This document shows, piece by piece, positions 9,305 through 18,163 of a stretch of 64,000 nt of DNA (the stretch's first letter is position 1; each line of letters starts with the position of its first letter). The position numbers were made by a program, and so were the translations under genes. The notes beneath the pieces were generated by a model. It did not search any database, was not told the DNA's origin, and was given only the letters and a program-made list of their open reading frames with translations. Source of the stretch: Cupriavidus sp. D39 (lineage in GTDB: Bacteria; Pseudomonadota; Gammaproteobacteria; Burkholderiales; Burkholderiaceae); contig NZ_JAPNLE010000009.1 of assembly GCF_026627925.1 (NCBI RefSeq), forward strand, positions 992,001 to 1,056,000, written 5' to 3'.

Positions 9305-10293
9305 TCGGGCTTGAAGTTGATCGAGCGCAACAGTTCGCCCTGACGTTCGGAGGATTCACGTACGTCTGCGGAAAGCTCTTCGCTGGTTGCCGGCGAACCG
9401 ATCTCCATACCGAGGTCTTCGATCTTCTTCCGGATGTCGGGCGATTGCATCACCTTGAGCGTGGCGTCGCGCATCCTGGCCACCACGGCTGGCGGTACGC
9501 CTGGCGCTGACCAGAGCCCCATCCAGCTGACTTCCTTTAGGGCGGGAAATCCCAGCTCGGCAAAGGTCGGTAGATCAGGAAGCGCGGAGATCCGCTTGGG
9601 GTAGGCAATGGCAAATGCCTTGAGCTTCCCTGCCTTGATGAATGGAAGCGAAGTTGCCGGACCGTCGAACATGAGCGGAACGTGTCCCCCCATTACGTCT
9701 TGCAGCGCAGGTGGCGATCCCTTGTAGCTCACGGTGCCCGTAGTTAGTCCGGCAAGACGATTGAATTGCACACCGATGGTCTGGCCACGCAAGCCGACAC
9801 CGAAATTCGCATAGTCGACCTTACCCGGGTTCGCCTTGACATACGTGATCAGTTCGCCCAGGTTTTTCGCGGGCAGGCCAGGATTGCCGACGAGTACGAG
9901 GCCCTGCCGGGTAAGCTGCGCAATTGGAACTATGTCCTTGAACGGATCGTAAGACATCTGCATGGTGTGGGGCACTTCCGAGGCAATGCCCTTTTGAATC
10001 AACAGGAATGTGTATCCGTCCCGTGGCGCCGACAGCAGGCCATGGACGCCGATGGTTCCCGCTGCGCCGGCCTTGTTGTCGACGATCACAGCCTGTCCAA
10101 GCGGGCGTTGCAACTCATGCGCAAAGAGGCGCGCCACGATATCGGCCGTGCCGCCCGGAGGGGCACCAACGATGATCCGCACGGGCCTGGTCGGCCATTC
10201 GGCGGCATTCGCCGCTTGCGCGGTCGACAACAGCGGAACAAATGCAATCGTGAGCGCCAGGGTCTGGCGTGCAATCAGGGGGACGCGTTTCAT
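9301..10293 (-). CDS. Bug/TctC-family periplasmic solute receptor
   Basis: This is a tripartite-tricarboxylate-type extracytoplasmic receptor of 330 residues. A signal peptide (MKRVPLIARQTLALTIAF, cleavage near ANA-AEW) precedes the family opening WPTRPVRIIVGAPPGGTADI. DGYTFLLI and a GHVPLMFDG loop follow, all typical of Bug proteins binding carboxylates. I chose ATG 10293 over longer in-frame starts because it has AAAGGAA upstream and puts the signal peptide at the N-terminus. The gene is translationally coupled to the ligase pseudogene. Its closest relative in the window is the Bug gene at 42662, which shares the same SYKGSPPALQDVMGGHVPLM-type loop. No TctA or TctB partner is present. Confidence 0.9.
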   Translation of the reverse strand: MKRVPLIARQTLALTIAFVPLLSTAQAANAAEWPTRPVRIIVGAPPGGTADIVARLFAHELQRPLGQAVIVDNKAGAAGTIGVHGLLSAPRDGYTFLLIQKGIASEVPHTMQMSYDPFKDIVPIAQLTRQGLVLVGNPGLPAKNLGELITYVKANPGKVDYANFGVGLRGQTIGVQFNRLAGLTTGTVSYKGSPPALQDVMGGHVPLMFDGPATSLPFIKAGKLKAFAIAYPKRISALPDLPTFAELGFPALKEVSWMGLWSAPGVPPAVVARMRDATLKVMQSPDIRKKIEDLGMEIGSPATSEELSADVRESSERQGELLRSINFKPE

Positions 10294-10984
10294 CGCAGTT
10301 CCTTTCGTGGTGCCAGCGGCTTGCCGGCTGTGGTGGCGACTGGGTACTTCGGGCGGCAATGCCCCCGGGATCAGCCCGGGGCGAACAGGTGCGTCAGCCG
10401 GGGTGGGAACAACGGCGCGCACGGGGCAGCAGAGAGTCGTCGGGAAGCTGCATGTCTCACTCCAGGTGTTGATTGCGTTTCCTGGTTCCTGGGCCAACTT
10501 GCTTTGATGCAGCGGCCCGGCTCTGAAATGGCCTTCGATCAGATTCTGTGGGCTCACTCCTCCGGGCGCTTTGCTTCGCACGACAGAATCTTGCGGATCG
10601 CGACAATTGAGGTGCCCGACACCGCCCGGTCCAGACTTCACAAGGTGACTTCATGGGCGCGTTGGCGCGCAGCGCGCCTCTGATCTGGTACGCCGAGATC
10701 GCCCAGACCTTGGGCATCGTAGCCAGGGATGGCTCCATCGCTGGCGCTGGCACCTTGTCCCGAATAAGCAAATGAATGTCCCGGATCAGCAAGCGTTGAT
10801 TGCGGCTGCCGCAGATACTCAAGCCACCGGATCGAAGCCGGATGACGCAGACATACGCACGAAGCGGATGGCCGGCGCCTGCATGACGCTGGCGGGCCGG
10901 GCCCCGCACAAGGCGCCCGGCGAATGCCAGCCGGGCGACATTTCCTACCGAACCGACAGCAGCCCTTCCCCTTGGAGAACCACC
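10294..10984. other. intergenic region holding an AraC fragment and probable promoters
   Basis: This 0.7 kb stretch separates the divergent Bug and BKACE genes. It contains the AraC N-terminal fragment at 10653-10775. The rest shows no domain in any frame. It must hold the promoters of both flanking genes, but I found no convincing -35/-10 pair. Confidence 0.5.
10653..10775 (+). pseudogene. N-terminal fragment of a PF12625-type AraC regulator
   Basis: The 40-codon frame begins MGALARSAPLIWYAEIAQTL and ends at a TGA at 10773-10775. It aligns with the start of the intact AraC protein at 12290 (MSTLIRSALLVKYSEIARTL), sharing the RSA, Y-EIA and TLG positions, then loses similarity after about 22 residues. 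Nothing of the remaining protein is visible downstream. It is a relic, possibly of a duplicated regulator for this locus. Confidence 0.55.
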
Positions 10985-12043
10985 ATGAATTTCCTCGACG
11001 GCCACCTTTTTCCCGAAAACCAGCAACCGCTGATCATTACGGCTGCGCCCTATGCACCTGGTTGGTTGCCTGCTGACTTTCCTGAGGACATCCCGGTCAC
11101 GATGGAAGACCAGATCCAGAAGGCGGTGGACTGCTACAACGCGGGGGCCACGGTGCTGCATCTGCATGTGCGCGAACTCGATGGCCGGGGCAGCAAGCGC
11201 CTGTCCATGTTCAACGAACTGATCGCCGGCGTGCGCAAGGCGGTGCCTGAAATGATCATTCAGGTTGGCGGTTCCATCTCCTTCGCCCCCGAGAACGAAG
11301 GCCAGGCCGCCAAGTGGCTGGCTGACGATACCCGCCACATGCTTGCCGAGCTGGAACCGACGCCGGACCAGGTCACGGTGACCGTCAACACCTCGCAGAT
11401 GAACGTCACCGATCAGGCCGAAGATGCGGATTTCAGGGGCACGTCGCGCGCGAATCCCGCCATCTTCGACGCCTACAAGGAAATGACAGTACCTGCGCAG
11501 CCGGGGTGGGTAGAGGAGCACGTCCGCCGCCTGACGGCCAAGGGCATTCAGAGTGCATTCCAGTGCTACAACCTCAACAGCTTTGAGTCGGTGGAGCGGC
11601 TGATGCGCCGCGGCTTCTACAAAGGCCCGCTGGTCATGAACTGGGTAGCAATTGCCGGCGGCATGGACACTCCCAATGTCTACAGTCTCGCCAACTTCAT
11701 TCGCGCAGTGCCCGATGGCGCGGTGGTCACTGTGGAAAGCAACGTGCGCAACGTACTGCCGGTCAACATGATGGGCATTGCCATGGGCTTGCACGTGCGC
11801 TGCGGCACCGAGGACTGTCTGTGGAACCAGTCGCGCACGGAGAAGATGAGCACCGTGAAGCAGATCGAGCAGCTGGTGGGCATCTCGCGCGAATTCGGCC
11901 GCGAGATCGCCACTGCAAAGCAGGCGCGCGAGATCTCCAGGATCGGCGTTTTCTTCGACACGGTGGAGGAATCTCTGCAGGAGAACGGCTTCGCGCCCAA
12001 TCGCAACGGCGGCAACCAGGGCTTCCTGCGCAAGACGTTCTGA
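10985..12043 (+). CDS. BKACE-family beta-keto acid cleavage enzyme (DUF849, 3-keto-5-aminohexanoate cleavage-like)
   Basis: BKACE enzymes condense a beta-keto acid with acetyl-CoA to give acetoacetate and a new acyl-CoA. The 352-residue protein shows the family's TIM-barrel features: LIITAAPYAPG at the start, the zinc-binding pair H59/H61 in LHLHVRELDG, QVGGS near residue 97 and a conserved TVESNVRN segment near 250. The ATG at 10985 is preceded by GGAG. It stands alone on the plus strand ahead of an AraC gene. A close paralogue at 49683 shares long identical stretches, including about 32 identical bases around the HLH motif. The substrate is unknown; family members act on 3-keto-5-aminohexanoate, dehydrocarnitine and others. 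Confidence 0.88.
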   Translation: MNFLDGHLFPENQQPLIITAAPYAPGWLPADFPEDIPVTMEDQIQKAVDCYNAGATVLHLHVRELDGRGSKRLSMFNELIAGVRKAVPEMIIQVGGSISFAPENEGQAAKWLADDTRHMLAELEPTPDQVTVTVNTSQMNVTDQAEDADFRGTSRANPAIFDAYKEMTVPAQPGWVEEHVRRLTAKGIQSAFQCYNLNSFESVERLMRRGFYKGPLVMNWVAIAGGMDTPNVYSLANFIRAVPDGAVVTVESNVRNVLPVNMMGIAMGLHVRCGTEDCLWNQSRTEKMSTVKQIEQLVGISREFGREIATAKQAREISRIGVFFDTVEESLQENGFAPNRNGGNQGFLRKTF

Positions 12044-12145
12044 GCGCTGATCCGGGCGACGGGCGACGGGCGTTGCCAACTGGCGGTGGAACGCAGACCG
12101 GGCGAAGCAGGTGACATCTGCCAGGCCCAGGTGTTTACCCCAACT

Positions 12146-12187
12146 TCTATATAGGAGTCTTGACACAGCCCGTGCTCTTAAATACCT
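12146..12187 (+). promoter_or_regulatory. sigma-70 promoter with CTATATAG operator upstream of the AraC gene
   Basis: CTATATAG (12146-12153) is followed five bases later by TTGACA (12159-12164), a 17-bp spacer and TACCTT (12182-12187). Transcription would start near 12194, about 95 bp before the AraC ATG at 12290. The 12-mer TTCTATATAGGA (12144-12155) is the exact reverse complement of 27708-27719, where the same palindrome-promoter arrangement recurs. This suggests control by a shared repressor. Confidence 0.65.
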
Positions 12188-12289
12188 TCAGCTTCAGCAG
12201 CAGCCGCCCAGTGACGAATTGAGCGCACCGTTGCTCCTCGCCGACGCGGCGATGGATTCAGTTGCCAAAGGATTCGCCCGAGTGATCAT

Positions 12290-13291
12290 ATGAGTACCCT
12301 GATTCGCAGCGCCCTCCTGGTCAAGTACTCCGAGATTGCCCGGACCCTGGGCGTCGACCCGGAGCGCATGATCCACCACGTCGGTGCCGACCGGACATGC
12401 ATCCTTTCGCCGGACCTGCATGTTCCGGAATCATGGCTGGCGAAGGTGCTTGAATCCACCGAGCAGGCGTCCAGCTGCTCATCCGTCGGCCTGCTGATGG
12501 CTGAGGCGTGGCGGCTGTCCGATTTCGGTCCCATCAGCCTGCTGCTCCAGCACCAGCCGACGCTGCGTCATGCACTGGGGCAGGTGGAGACATACCGTCA
12601 TCTCCTCAGCGAGTCCGTCACTGTCCACGTTGAAGAAAGCGATGAGATCGCCGTCGTCCATCAGCATCTGACTACGGAGAGGCCGAATCCGGGACGGCAG
12701 CCTGTCGAGCTTTCGGTCGGCGCGCTTCTGTCGCTGATGAAATCGATGCTTGGGGGACGGTGGAAGCCGCGAAGCGTACACTTCTCGCATCCTGCGCCCG
12801 CAAGTCTCCATATTCACCATCGACTGTTCGGCACAAGGGTCGAATTTGGCTGCGGCTTTGACGGCATCGCATTGGACCGCCAGGACCTTGACCGGCCCAA
12901 TCCGCTGGGCGACGTGAGCCTCTCCCGCTATGCCAAGGAGTTTCTTGACCATAGCTCGGTCGGCAGGCAGGTTTCCATGGCCTCCAATGTCCGTCGCACG
13001 GTCCACTTGCTTTTGCCGCGGGAGCGAAGCGGTATCGACCAGGTTGGCGAGAAGCTCGGACTGAGCGCCCGCACGCTGCAACGACGGCTTGAGCAGGAAG
13101 GCGAAGAGTTCTCCTCCCTGGTGAATGACGTCCGGCGTGGCTTGGCCAGCCGCTACCTGGGGGATCATCGATATCCCGTGTCCCAGGTCGCGATCCTGGT
13201 CGGGTTCTCCGAGGTAAGCACCTTCTCCCGCTGGTTCAGCGCGCAATTTGGCAAGTCGCCGACTCGCTGGCGAGGTGACCTGCTCCAGTGA
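12290..13291 (+). CDS. AraC-family regulator with PF12625-type N-terminal domain
   Basis: The 333-residue protein has the same two-part build as the AraC at 6896. The N-terminal effector domain opens MSTLIRSALLVKYSEIAR and contains DFGPISLLLQHQPTLRHA. The C-terminal AraC DNA-binding domain contains KLGLSARTLQRRLEQEGEEF and VAILVGFSEVSTFSRWF. It lies between the BKACE gene and the MDR oxidoreductase gene and is the likely activator of one or both. Its own promoter carries the CTATATAG operator, so expression should be tied to the regulon controlled from 27.7 kb. The effector is unknown. Confidence 0.87.
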   Translation: MSTLIRSALLVKYSEIARTLGVDPERMIHHVGADRTCILSPDLHVPESWLAKVLESTEQASSCSSVGLLMAEAWRLSDFGPISLLLQHQPTLRHALGQVETYRHLLSESVTVHVEESDEIAVVHQHLTTERPNPGRQPVELSVGALLSLMKSMLGGRWKPRSVHFSHPAPASLHIHHRLFGTRVEFGCGFDGIALDRQDLDRPNPLGDVSLSRYAKEFLDHSSVGRQVSMASNVRRTVHLLLPRERSGIDQVGEKLGLSARTLQRRLEQEGEEFSSLVNDVRRGLASRYLGDHRYPVSQVAILVGFSEVSTFSRWFSAQFGKSPTRWRGDLLQ

Positions 13292-13623
13292 ATGGGCTGG
13301 CCTCATCAATACCACGGCCCTCGCCCCGACCGGGCGATCCGCATCGATATCCAGGGCCCGGCACAACCTATCAATACCCCCGTTTGACTGACGGCGGCCT
13401 CATTCACGGCTGCTGCCGGCATCCTTCGTCTGCAGGCACCTGACCGCAGCGCGCCGTTCGCTCGATTCCGACGGATGCATTCGCGCCTGGCGCGATTGGC
13501 CAAGTTGTGGCGTTTCCTGCCAAGCGGCGGCGGGTGGAACTGCTGAGAATCCCTAAGCGTCACGGCTCAGGAGCGCTGGTCTTCCATTTGTCAGATCTCC
13601 TGAGCCTTTAAACAGGAGACAGG
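13292..13623. other. intergenic region ahead of the MDR oxidoreductase
   Basis: About 330 bp without a gene. TCAATACC occurs twice, near 13306 and 13369, possibly half-sites for the adjacent AraC protein. The inverted repeat at 13564-13606 lies at the downstream end. No clear -10/-35 pair was found. Confidence 0.45.
13564..13606. repeat. 10-bp perfect inverted repeat in the leader of the MDR gene
   Basis: GGCTCAGGAG (13564-13573) is mirrored by CTCCTGAGCC (13597-13606) with a 23-base spacer. It ends about 17 bases before the ATG at 13624 and just upstream of the ribosome binding site AGGAGA. It could be an operator for a dimeric regulator or a leader hairpin. Neither MDR paralogue (28666, 47790) has it. 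Confidence 0.6.
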
Positions 13624-14598
13624 ATGAAGGCAGTACGCGTAATACCAGGCGCCGACGGTGGCCGGCTTGAGGTGCAGGATCTTCCCGTTCCAAATCCGGG
13701 TCCCAACGAAGTGTTGGTCCGAAATTTTGCGTCGGGCGTCAACTTTGGCGAGATCAAGTACATGCGGGAGCACCGGGCCGGCAACCCGATGACCGCTGGC
13801 GTCGAGTTTGCGGGCGAAGTCGTCCGCGTCGGCGAGCAAGTCAGCGGCTGGCGCGAGGGCGACCGGGTCATGGGCCATGGCCGCGGCTGCCATGCCCAAT
13901 ATGTTGTCGCTGCCCCGCTGGCGCTGATGCCGGTCCCGAAGGATGTCTCATGGATCGATGCAGCCGCCTTTCCCAATGTGTTCATCACAGCCCATGACGC
14001 GCTGATCACCAACGGCGAACTGAAGGCAGGCGAATCGGTCTTCATCAATGGCGCCTCCGGTGGTGTAGGCATGGCCGCCATCATGATTGCGGCCGCGCTG
14101 GGTGCTAGAACGGTGATCGCCTCGTCGCGGTCGGCGGCGAAGCTGGACCGCCTCGCCAGCTTCGGGGTGGATGTTGGCATCGATGCATCCCGTGATTCGC
14201 AGGTGGAGGCCATCATGGCAGCCACCGACAAGCGTGGCGTAGACGTCATCATAGATACCATCGGTGGCTCGGCATTCGAGGACCACATCAAGAGCCTCGC
14301 GGTAAAGGGGCGCCTTGTCAATCTCGCGAGACTAGGCGGGGCAAGCACTGCGCAGGTCGATATCAACCTGCTGTGGCTGAATCGCCTGAAGCTGATCGGT
14401 GCGACGTTCCGCACGCGCAGCGAGCAGGAGCGCCTCGATTGCATCCAGGCTTGCGCACGCGACCTGCTGCCGTTTTTCCGCGAAGGCAAGCTTCGCCTCC
14501 CGATCGACCGCACCTTCCCGATGGATTCGATCGCCGACGCCTATGCGTACATCGCGAGCAGCCAGCACATGGGCAAGATCGTGCTCGTTGCCGACTAA
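13624..14598 (+). CDS. MDR-family (quinone oxidoreductase-like) dehydrogenase
   Basis: This is a 324-residue NADPH-dependent oxidoreductase of the medium-chain superfamily. The N-terminal GroES-like domain (MKAVRVIPGADGGRLEVQD) lacks the catalytic zinc cysteines. The Rossmann domain carries NGASGGVGMAA near residue 144 and the quinone-oxidoreductase-like IIDTIGG near 215. A very similar protein is encoded at 28666; the two share most residues from start to stop, including the ending HMGKIVLVAD versus HVGKIVLVAD. It precedes a TauD-type dioxygenase gene, as its two counterparts do, but here an insertion-sequence scar enlarges the gap. The substrate is unknown. Confidence 0.88.
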   Translation: MKAVRVIPGADGGRLEVQDLPVPNPGPNEVLVRNFASGVNFGEIKYMREHRAGNPMTAGVEFAGEVVRVGEQVSGWREGDRVMGHGRGCHAQYVVAAPLALMPVPKDVSWIDAAAFPNVFITAHDALITNGELKAGESVFINGASGGVGMAAIMIAAALGARTVIASSRSAAKLDRLASFGVDVGIDASRDSQVEAIMAATDKRGVDVIIDTIGGSAFEDHIKSLAVKGRLVNLARLGGASTAQVDINLLWLNRLKLIGATFRTRSEQERLDCIQACARDLLPFFREGKLRLPIDRTFPMDSIADAYAYIASSQHMGKIVLVAD

Positions 14599-14667
14599 CT
14601 GCTGAAGCTGACCTGCTGCACCCGACAACCCGCCCACGACATCTCGCACCCGGAATCCTCCCCACCC

Positions 14668-14850
14668 GTGCGAACCGTGGCCAGTCTCGTTGCGACGCAA
14701 CGCCGAGCGGCGATCAGAGGTTTGATGACAAGTCCGGCGCGCGGGCTTGCACCTGTGGAGCGGTTTGGCGTGACCCGCCAAATTGTGGCGCGATGGGTCA
14801 AGCGCATGGGCAGGCCAGTGCCGACAATGGAATCCAAGCTATCCGCTACC
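14668..14850 (+). mobile_element. probable IS481-type transposase N-terminal fragment
   Basis: One frame encodes ATQRRAAIRG, then LAPVERFGVTRQIVARWVKR and PTMESK. This matches the helix-turn-helix start of IS481-like transposases, whose usual form is a 'TTRAEI' opening, then 'YGI..KTVAKWKKR' and 'MGPK'. No catalytic region follows and no terminal repeats were seen. The fragment sits exactly between the MDR and TauD genes, which are 10 and 41 bp apart in the other two cassettes but almost 300 bp apart here. Confidence 0.4.
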
Positions 14851-14894
14851 CGCTGGCGGGCCTGTCAACTTCCTACGTCAAAGGAAAAGTCGCT

Positions 14895-15736
14895 ATGCAA
14901 ATCAACCCCTCACCTGCTCGATTGGTGCCGAACTGTCGGGTGTGAATCTCGCCGATGTGGCGCGGAACGATTCGCTGTTCCCCGAGATCAAGGCACTACT
15001 GTTGAAACACCGGGTGCTGTTCTTCCGCGACCAGGACATTACGCGCGCCGACCATGTTGCTTTCGCCAGGCGCTTTGGTGACCTGGAAGACCATCCTGTC
15101 AACAATACGGTGCCGGGCTATCCGGGCCTGATCGAGATCTACAAGAGTGACAAGCGGGACCACTTCGAGAATACCTACCACACCGATGCGTCGTGGCGGG
15201 CGACTCCGCCCAAGGGCGCAGTGCTGCGCTGCATTTCCTGTCCGGAGGTGGGTGGCGACACCATTTGGGTGAACATGGTGGACGCGTACAAGAACTTGCC
15301 GGAAGAGATCAAGCAGAAGATTGCCGGCCTGCGTGCGAAGCACGGGATCGAGCATTCGTTTGGCGCGATCATGACGACGGAGGAGCGCGAGAATTTGGTG
15401 CGGAAGAACCCGCTGGTGGACCACCCGGTGGTCAGGACGCACCCTGAGACGGGAGAAAAGATCCTGTACGTGGGGCCATTCTCGACACACTTCATCAACT
15501 ACCACACGCCGGAGAATGTGCGCGTCGGGCAGGACAAGACCCCTGGCGCGAGCCTGCTGCTGAACTACCTGCTCAGCCAGGCGGCGATTCCGGAATACCA
15601 GGTGCGCTTCCGCTGGAAGCCGAACAGCGTAGCGATCTGGGACAACGTGGCGACACAGCACTACGCCGTGAGCGACTACTGGCCGGCGCCGCGCAGGATG
15701 GAGCGCGCGACCATCATGGGCGACCGTCCCTTCTGA
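14895..15736 (+). pseudogene. TauD/TfdA-family Fe(II)/2-oxoglutarate dioxygenase, start frameshifted
   Basis: The body of the protein is intact from LTCSIGAELSGVNLADVA to the stop at 15736. It has the iron-binding HxD in NTYHTDASW and the distal histidine in WDNVATQHYAV, as in TauD-type hydroxylases. The expected ATG at 14895 is out of frame with the body by one missing base within ATGCAAATC, where an AAA run (14899-14901) would read correctly as AAAA. No other good start exists in the body's frame. It is about 60% similar by eye to the dioxygenase at 48779. It is probably functional if the missing base is an error. Confidence 0.82.
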
Positions 15737-15931
15737 GCCTCCCAAGGACGGTGCGCGCCAGGCACTGCGCGGACGCTGCCGGGCGCAACCGCGTTGCCAC
15801 CAGACGCTAACCAGGCACGGCAACCCGTCGCCGCGCCAAGGCCAGCCAGTGCGTCCTCACGCTCAACGGCTCGCCACTGCTGGATGACCGCTTCGGCAAG
15901 ACATTCAATGCTAACGAGGAACTCGAATTCC

Positions 15932-16530
15932 ATGACCACCAGAAAGCCGCCGACGGTTGTGATTGTCCCTGGCCTTCGCGATCACATGCCGGATCACTGG
16001 CAAACGCTGCTGGCTGAGCGTATGCGAAAAATCGGAAGAGCGGTACACATCGTGCCCCAAATTGACCAGGACAAGATCCTGCGCAGCGCACGGGTGGCCA
16101 ACCTTGATCGGGCCGTGAACGGAATTGATGGCCCGATCATCCTGGTTGCCCACAGCGTTGGTGTCCTGATCATCGTTCACTGGGCGCAGCAAACGAAGCG
16201 CGAAATCGAGGGCGCGCTGCTAGCCGCGCCCCCGATTTCGACGCGCCGTTGCCGGCCGGCTACTCCGATCCGCAGACGCTGGCAAGGAACGGCTGGACGC
16301 CGGTGCCGCGCGAGCGCCTGCCGTTTCCAAGCATCGTCGTCGCCCGCCGCAATGACCCGATCGGCAACTTCGAGCGAATCCGCGAACTCGGGGACACCTG
16401 GGGCAGCCGCTTCGTCGACGCCGGCAACGTCGGTCATCTTTCGCCGGCTGATGGATATGGCACGTGGCCGATGGCTGAGGCGTTGATTCAGGAGTTGCAA
16501 GCAGCAGGGAGGGCTTCAGCGGTCGGGTGA
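15932..16530 (+). pseudogene. RBBP9/YdeN-like alpha/beta hydrolase, frameshifted
   Basis: The small hydrolase opens MTTRKPPTVVIVPGLRDHMP. The nucleophile motif VAHSVGV is at about residue 75, but the frame breaks after ALLAAPP at a CCCCC run (16229-16233). The next frame continues LPAGYSDPQTLARNGWTPVP, then RRNDPIGNF (acid) and GNVGHLSPADGYGTW (histidine). One extra C restores a protein of about 199 residues collinear with the intact paralogue at 52229. The family holds serine hydrolases of unclear substrate. It follows the TauD gene in the same orientation. Confidence 0.82.
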
Positions 16531-16859
16531 AACCTGCGTGGTACCGTCGGCCGCCAATGGATTCAATCCGGGGCCGGGCAACAGGGTCTACCGCGTGGAC
16601 TCCGGCGGCCTGGCCGGTTCCCGCTGGGGCCTGTGTGGCGTAGAGGACCCTGCCCGCCTCCTTCGCCTTCCCTGTGCTTCCTCTTTCCGCGTTGGCTTGC
16701 TGCGGCACCTCCGGGGCCACTTTGCACCCATGCGCTGAGATCTTCCTGCAATCCGGACAATCCCGCCCCCTGCCATTGGGGGGCACACGGTGCCTGGCTC
16801 TGAGCATGATGGCGGCGTAGTGATGGCCGTAAATAAAACAGACACGAGGAGAAAAGGTA
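16531..16859. other. leader region of the porin gene with a porin fragment
   Basis: Apart from the porin fragment at 16538-16660, this region shows no coding sequence. The immediate leader of the porin gene has a ribosome binding site (GAGGAG, near 16846) ahead of the GTG start at 16860. Confidence 0.5.
16538..16660 (+). pseudogene. porin gene fragment (partial duplication)
   Basis: The frame encodes VPSAANGFNPGPGNRVYRVD, then SGGLAGSRWGLCGVED. This matches residues 40-80 of the adjacent intact porin (VPTAANKFNAGPSNDVYRMN, then SGGLSGSRWGLRGAED). Similarity ends on both sides of this segment. It is a divergent remnant of a second porin copy, about 300 bp upstream of the intact one. Confidence 0.75.
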
Positions 16860-18065
16860 GTGAAATCATCCAGCAAGCTGAGCAAGCTTAATCTTGCACT
16901 CATCGCTGTGGGTGCAATCTGCGCCGGCGGCGCACACGCACAGAGCAGCGTGACGCTGTACGGCGTGGCGGACATAAACGTGGAGTACGCCAACCATGTT
17001 GGCGCCGTTCCCACCGCCGCCAACAAATTCAATGCCGGCCCGTCCAACGATGTTTACCGCATGAACTCCGGCGGCCTGTCCGGCTCGCGTTGGGGCTTGC
17101 GCGGCGCGGAGGATCTTGGCAACGGCCTGAAATCCGTTTTTGTACTGGAAAGCGGCTTTAACCTGGATACCGGCACGTCGCAGCAAGGCGGCCGCCTGTT
17201 CGGTCGCCAGGCCTACGTGGGCATCCAAAGCATGCAGTTCGGCCAGGTGACTTTCGGCCGTCAGTACACCTCGATGTTCGAGAGTATCGCGAACTTCGTG
17301 CCGGCTGCGTTTGCCACGCAGTATGAGCCGATCGTGATGCTGACCGGCGCGAACTTCCGCGAGGACAACACCATCAAGTACTCCGGCCAGTTCGGTGCCG
17401 TGTCCGCCCTGGCACACTGGTCCTTCGGTACCGGCCTGGCATTGCCCACGACGGTGGCCAACGGTCCGTTGCTCGGTGGCAACGGCGAAGTGCCGGGCCA
17501 GTTCCGCCGCGACACCGCCTATGGCGCAGCGTTGACCTATATCTCTGGCCCTGTCGGTGTGGCCCTTGCTTACGACCAGTTCAACCCGACCATTTCCAAC
17601 CCATTGACCGCTGCTGCCCTCGGTAGCGGCAGCTTCAAGAAGGCGACCGTCGCGGCAAGCTATGCGTTCGGCCCGGCAAAGATCATGGGCGGCTATCGCT
17701 GGGGCCAGAACAAGGACCAGAATGGCAGCCTGATCGAGCGCGACGACTTCTACTGGATCGGCGCCACCTACCAGGTGACGCCGGCGCTTGGCCTGACGCT
17801 CGAGTACAACTACGACAACGTCAAGAACTTCTTCGCCAGCACGTCGGTGCCGAACCCATGGCAAGTTGCGTTTATCGCGGACTACACGCTTTCCAAGCGG
17901 ACTGACATCTACCTGACCACGGCATATGCAAAGAATGCAGGTCTGGGACTGGACTCCCCGATGATCGGCTTTGCCAACAGCCTATCCCTTGGCAATAGCT
18001 ACACGCTTGCCAGCGGCCAAAGCAATATGCTCGGTGTCGCCGTAGGTATTCGCCACAAGTTCTAA
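16860..18065 (+). CDS. Gram-negative outer-membrane porin
   Basis: This is a trimeric-type beta-barrel porin of 401 residues. A signal peptide (cleavage at AHA-QSS) is followed by SSVTLYGVADINVEY, then SRWGLRGAEDLGNGL and the long FGRQAYVGIQ strand. The C-terminus ends with the outer-membrane insertion signal GVAVGIRHKF (terminal Phe). GTG 16860 is the start, and a clear intrinsic terminator lies 100 bp after the stop, so the gene is likely monocistronic. Its position between cassette A and the MFS and Bug genes suggests a role in substrate entry. Confidence 0.92.
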   Translation: MKSSSKLSKLNLALIAVGAICAGGAHAQSSVTLYGVADINVEYANHVGAVPTAANKFNAGPSNDVYRMNSGGLSGSRWGLRGAEDLGNGLKSVFVLESGFNLDTGTSQQGGRLFGRQAYVGIQSMQFGQVTFGRQYTSMFESIANFVPAAFATQYEPIVMLTGANFREDNTIKYSGQFGAVSALAHWSFGTGLALPTTVANGPLLGGNGEVPGQFRRDTAYGAALTYISGPVGVALAYDQFNPTISNPLTAAALGSGSFKKATVAASYAFGPAKIMGGYRWGQNKDQNGSLIERDDFYWIGATYQVTPALGLTLEYNYDNVKNFFASTSVPNPWQVAFIADYTLSKRTDIYLTTAYAKNAGLGLDSPMIGFANSLSLGNSYTLASGQSNMLGVAVGIRHKF

Positions 18066-18163
18066 AGGCAGCCCAACGGCTGTGACAAGGCCTTGTTTGC
18101 GCAGCGGTCCTAGCAGGCCTGCGGATACGCTTACATGCATGCAGCCCCCGCTCATGCTCTTTG

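Noticed and set aside
10457..12166. Long minus-strand open frame opposite the BKACE gene
   Set aside because: Antisense shadow; the plus-strand BKACE protein has clear family motifs throughout.
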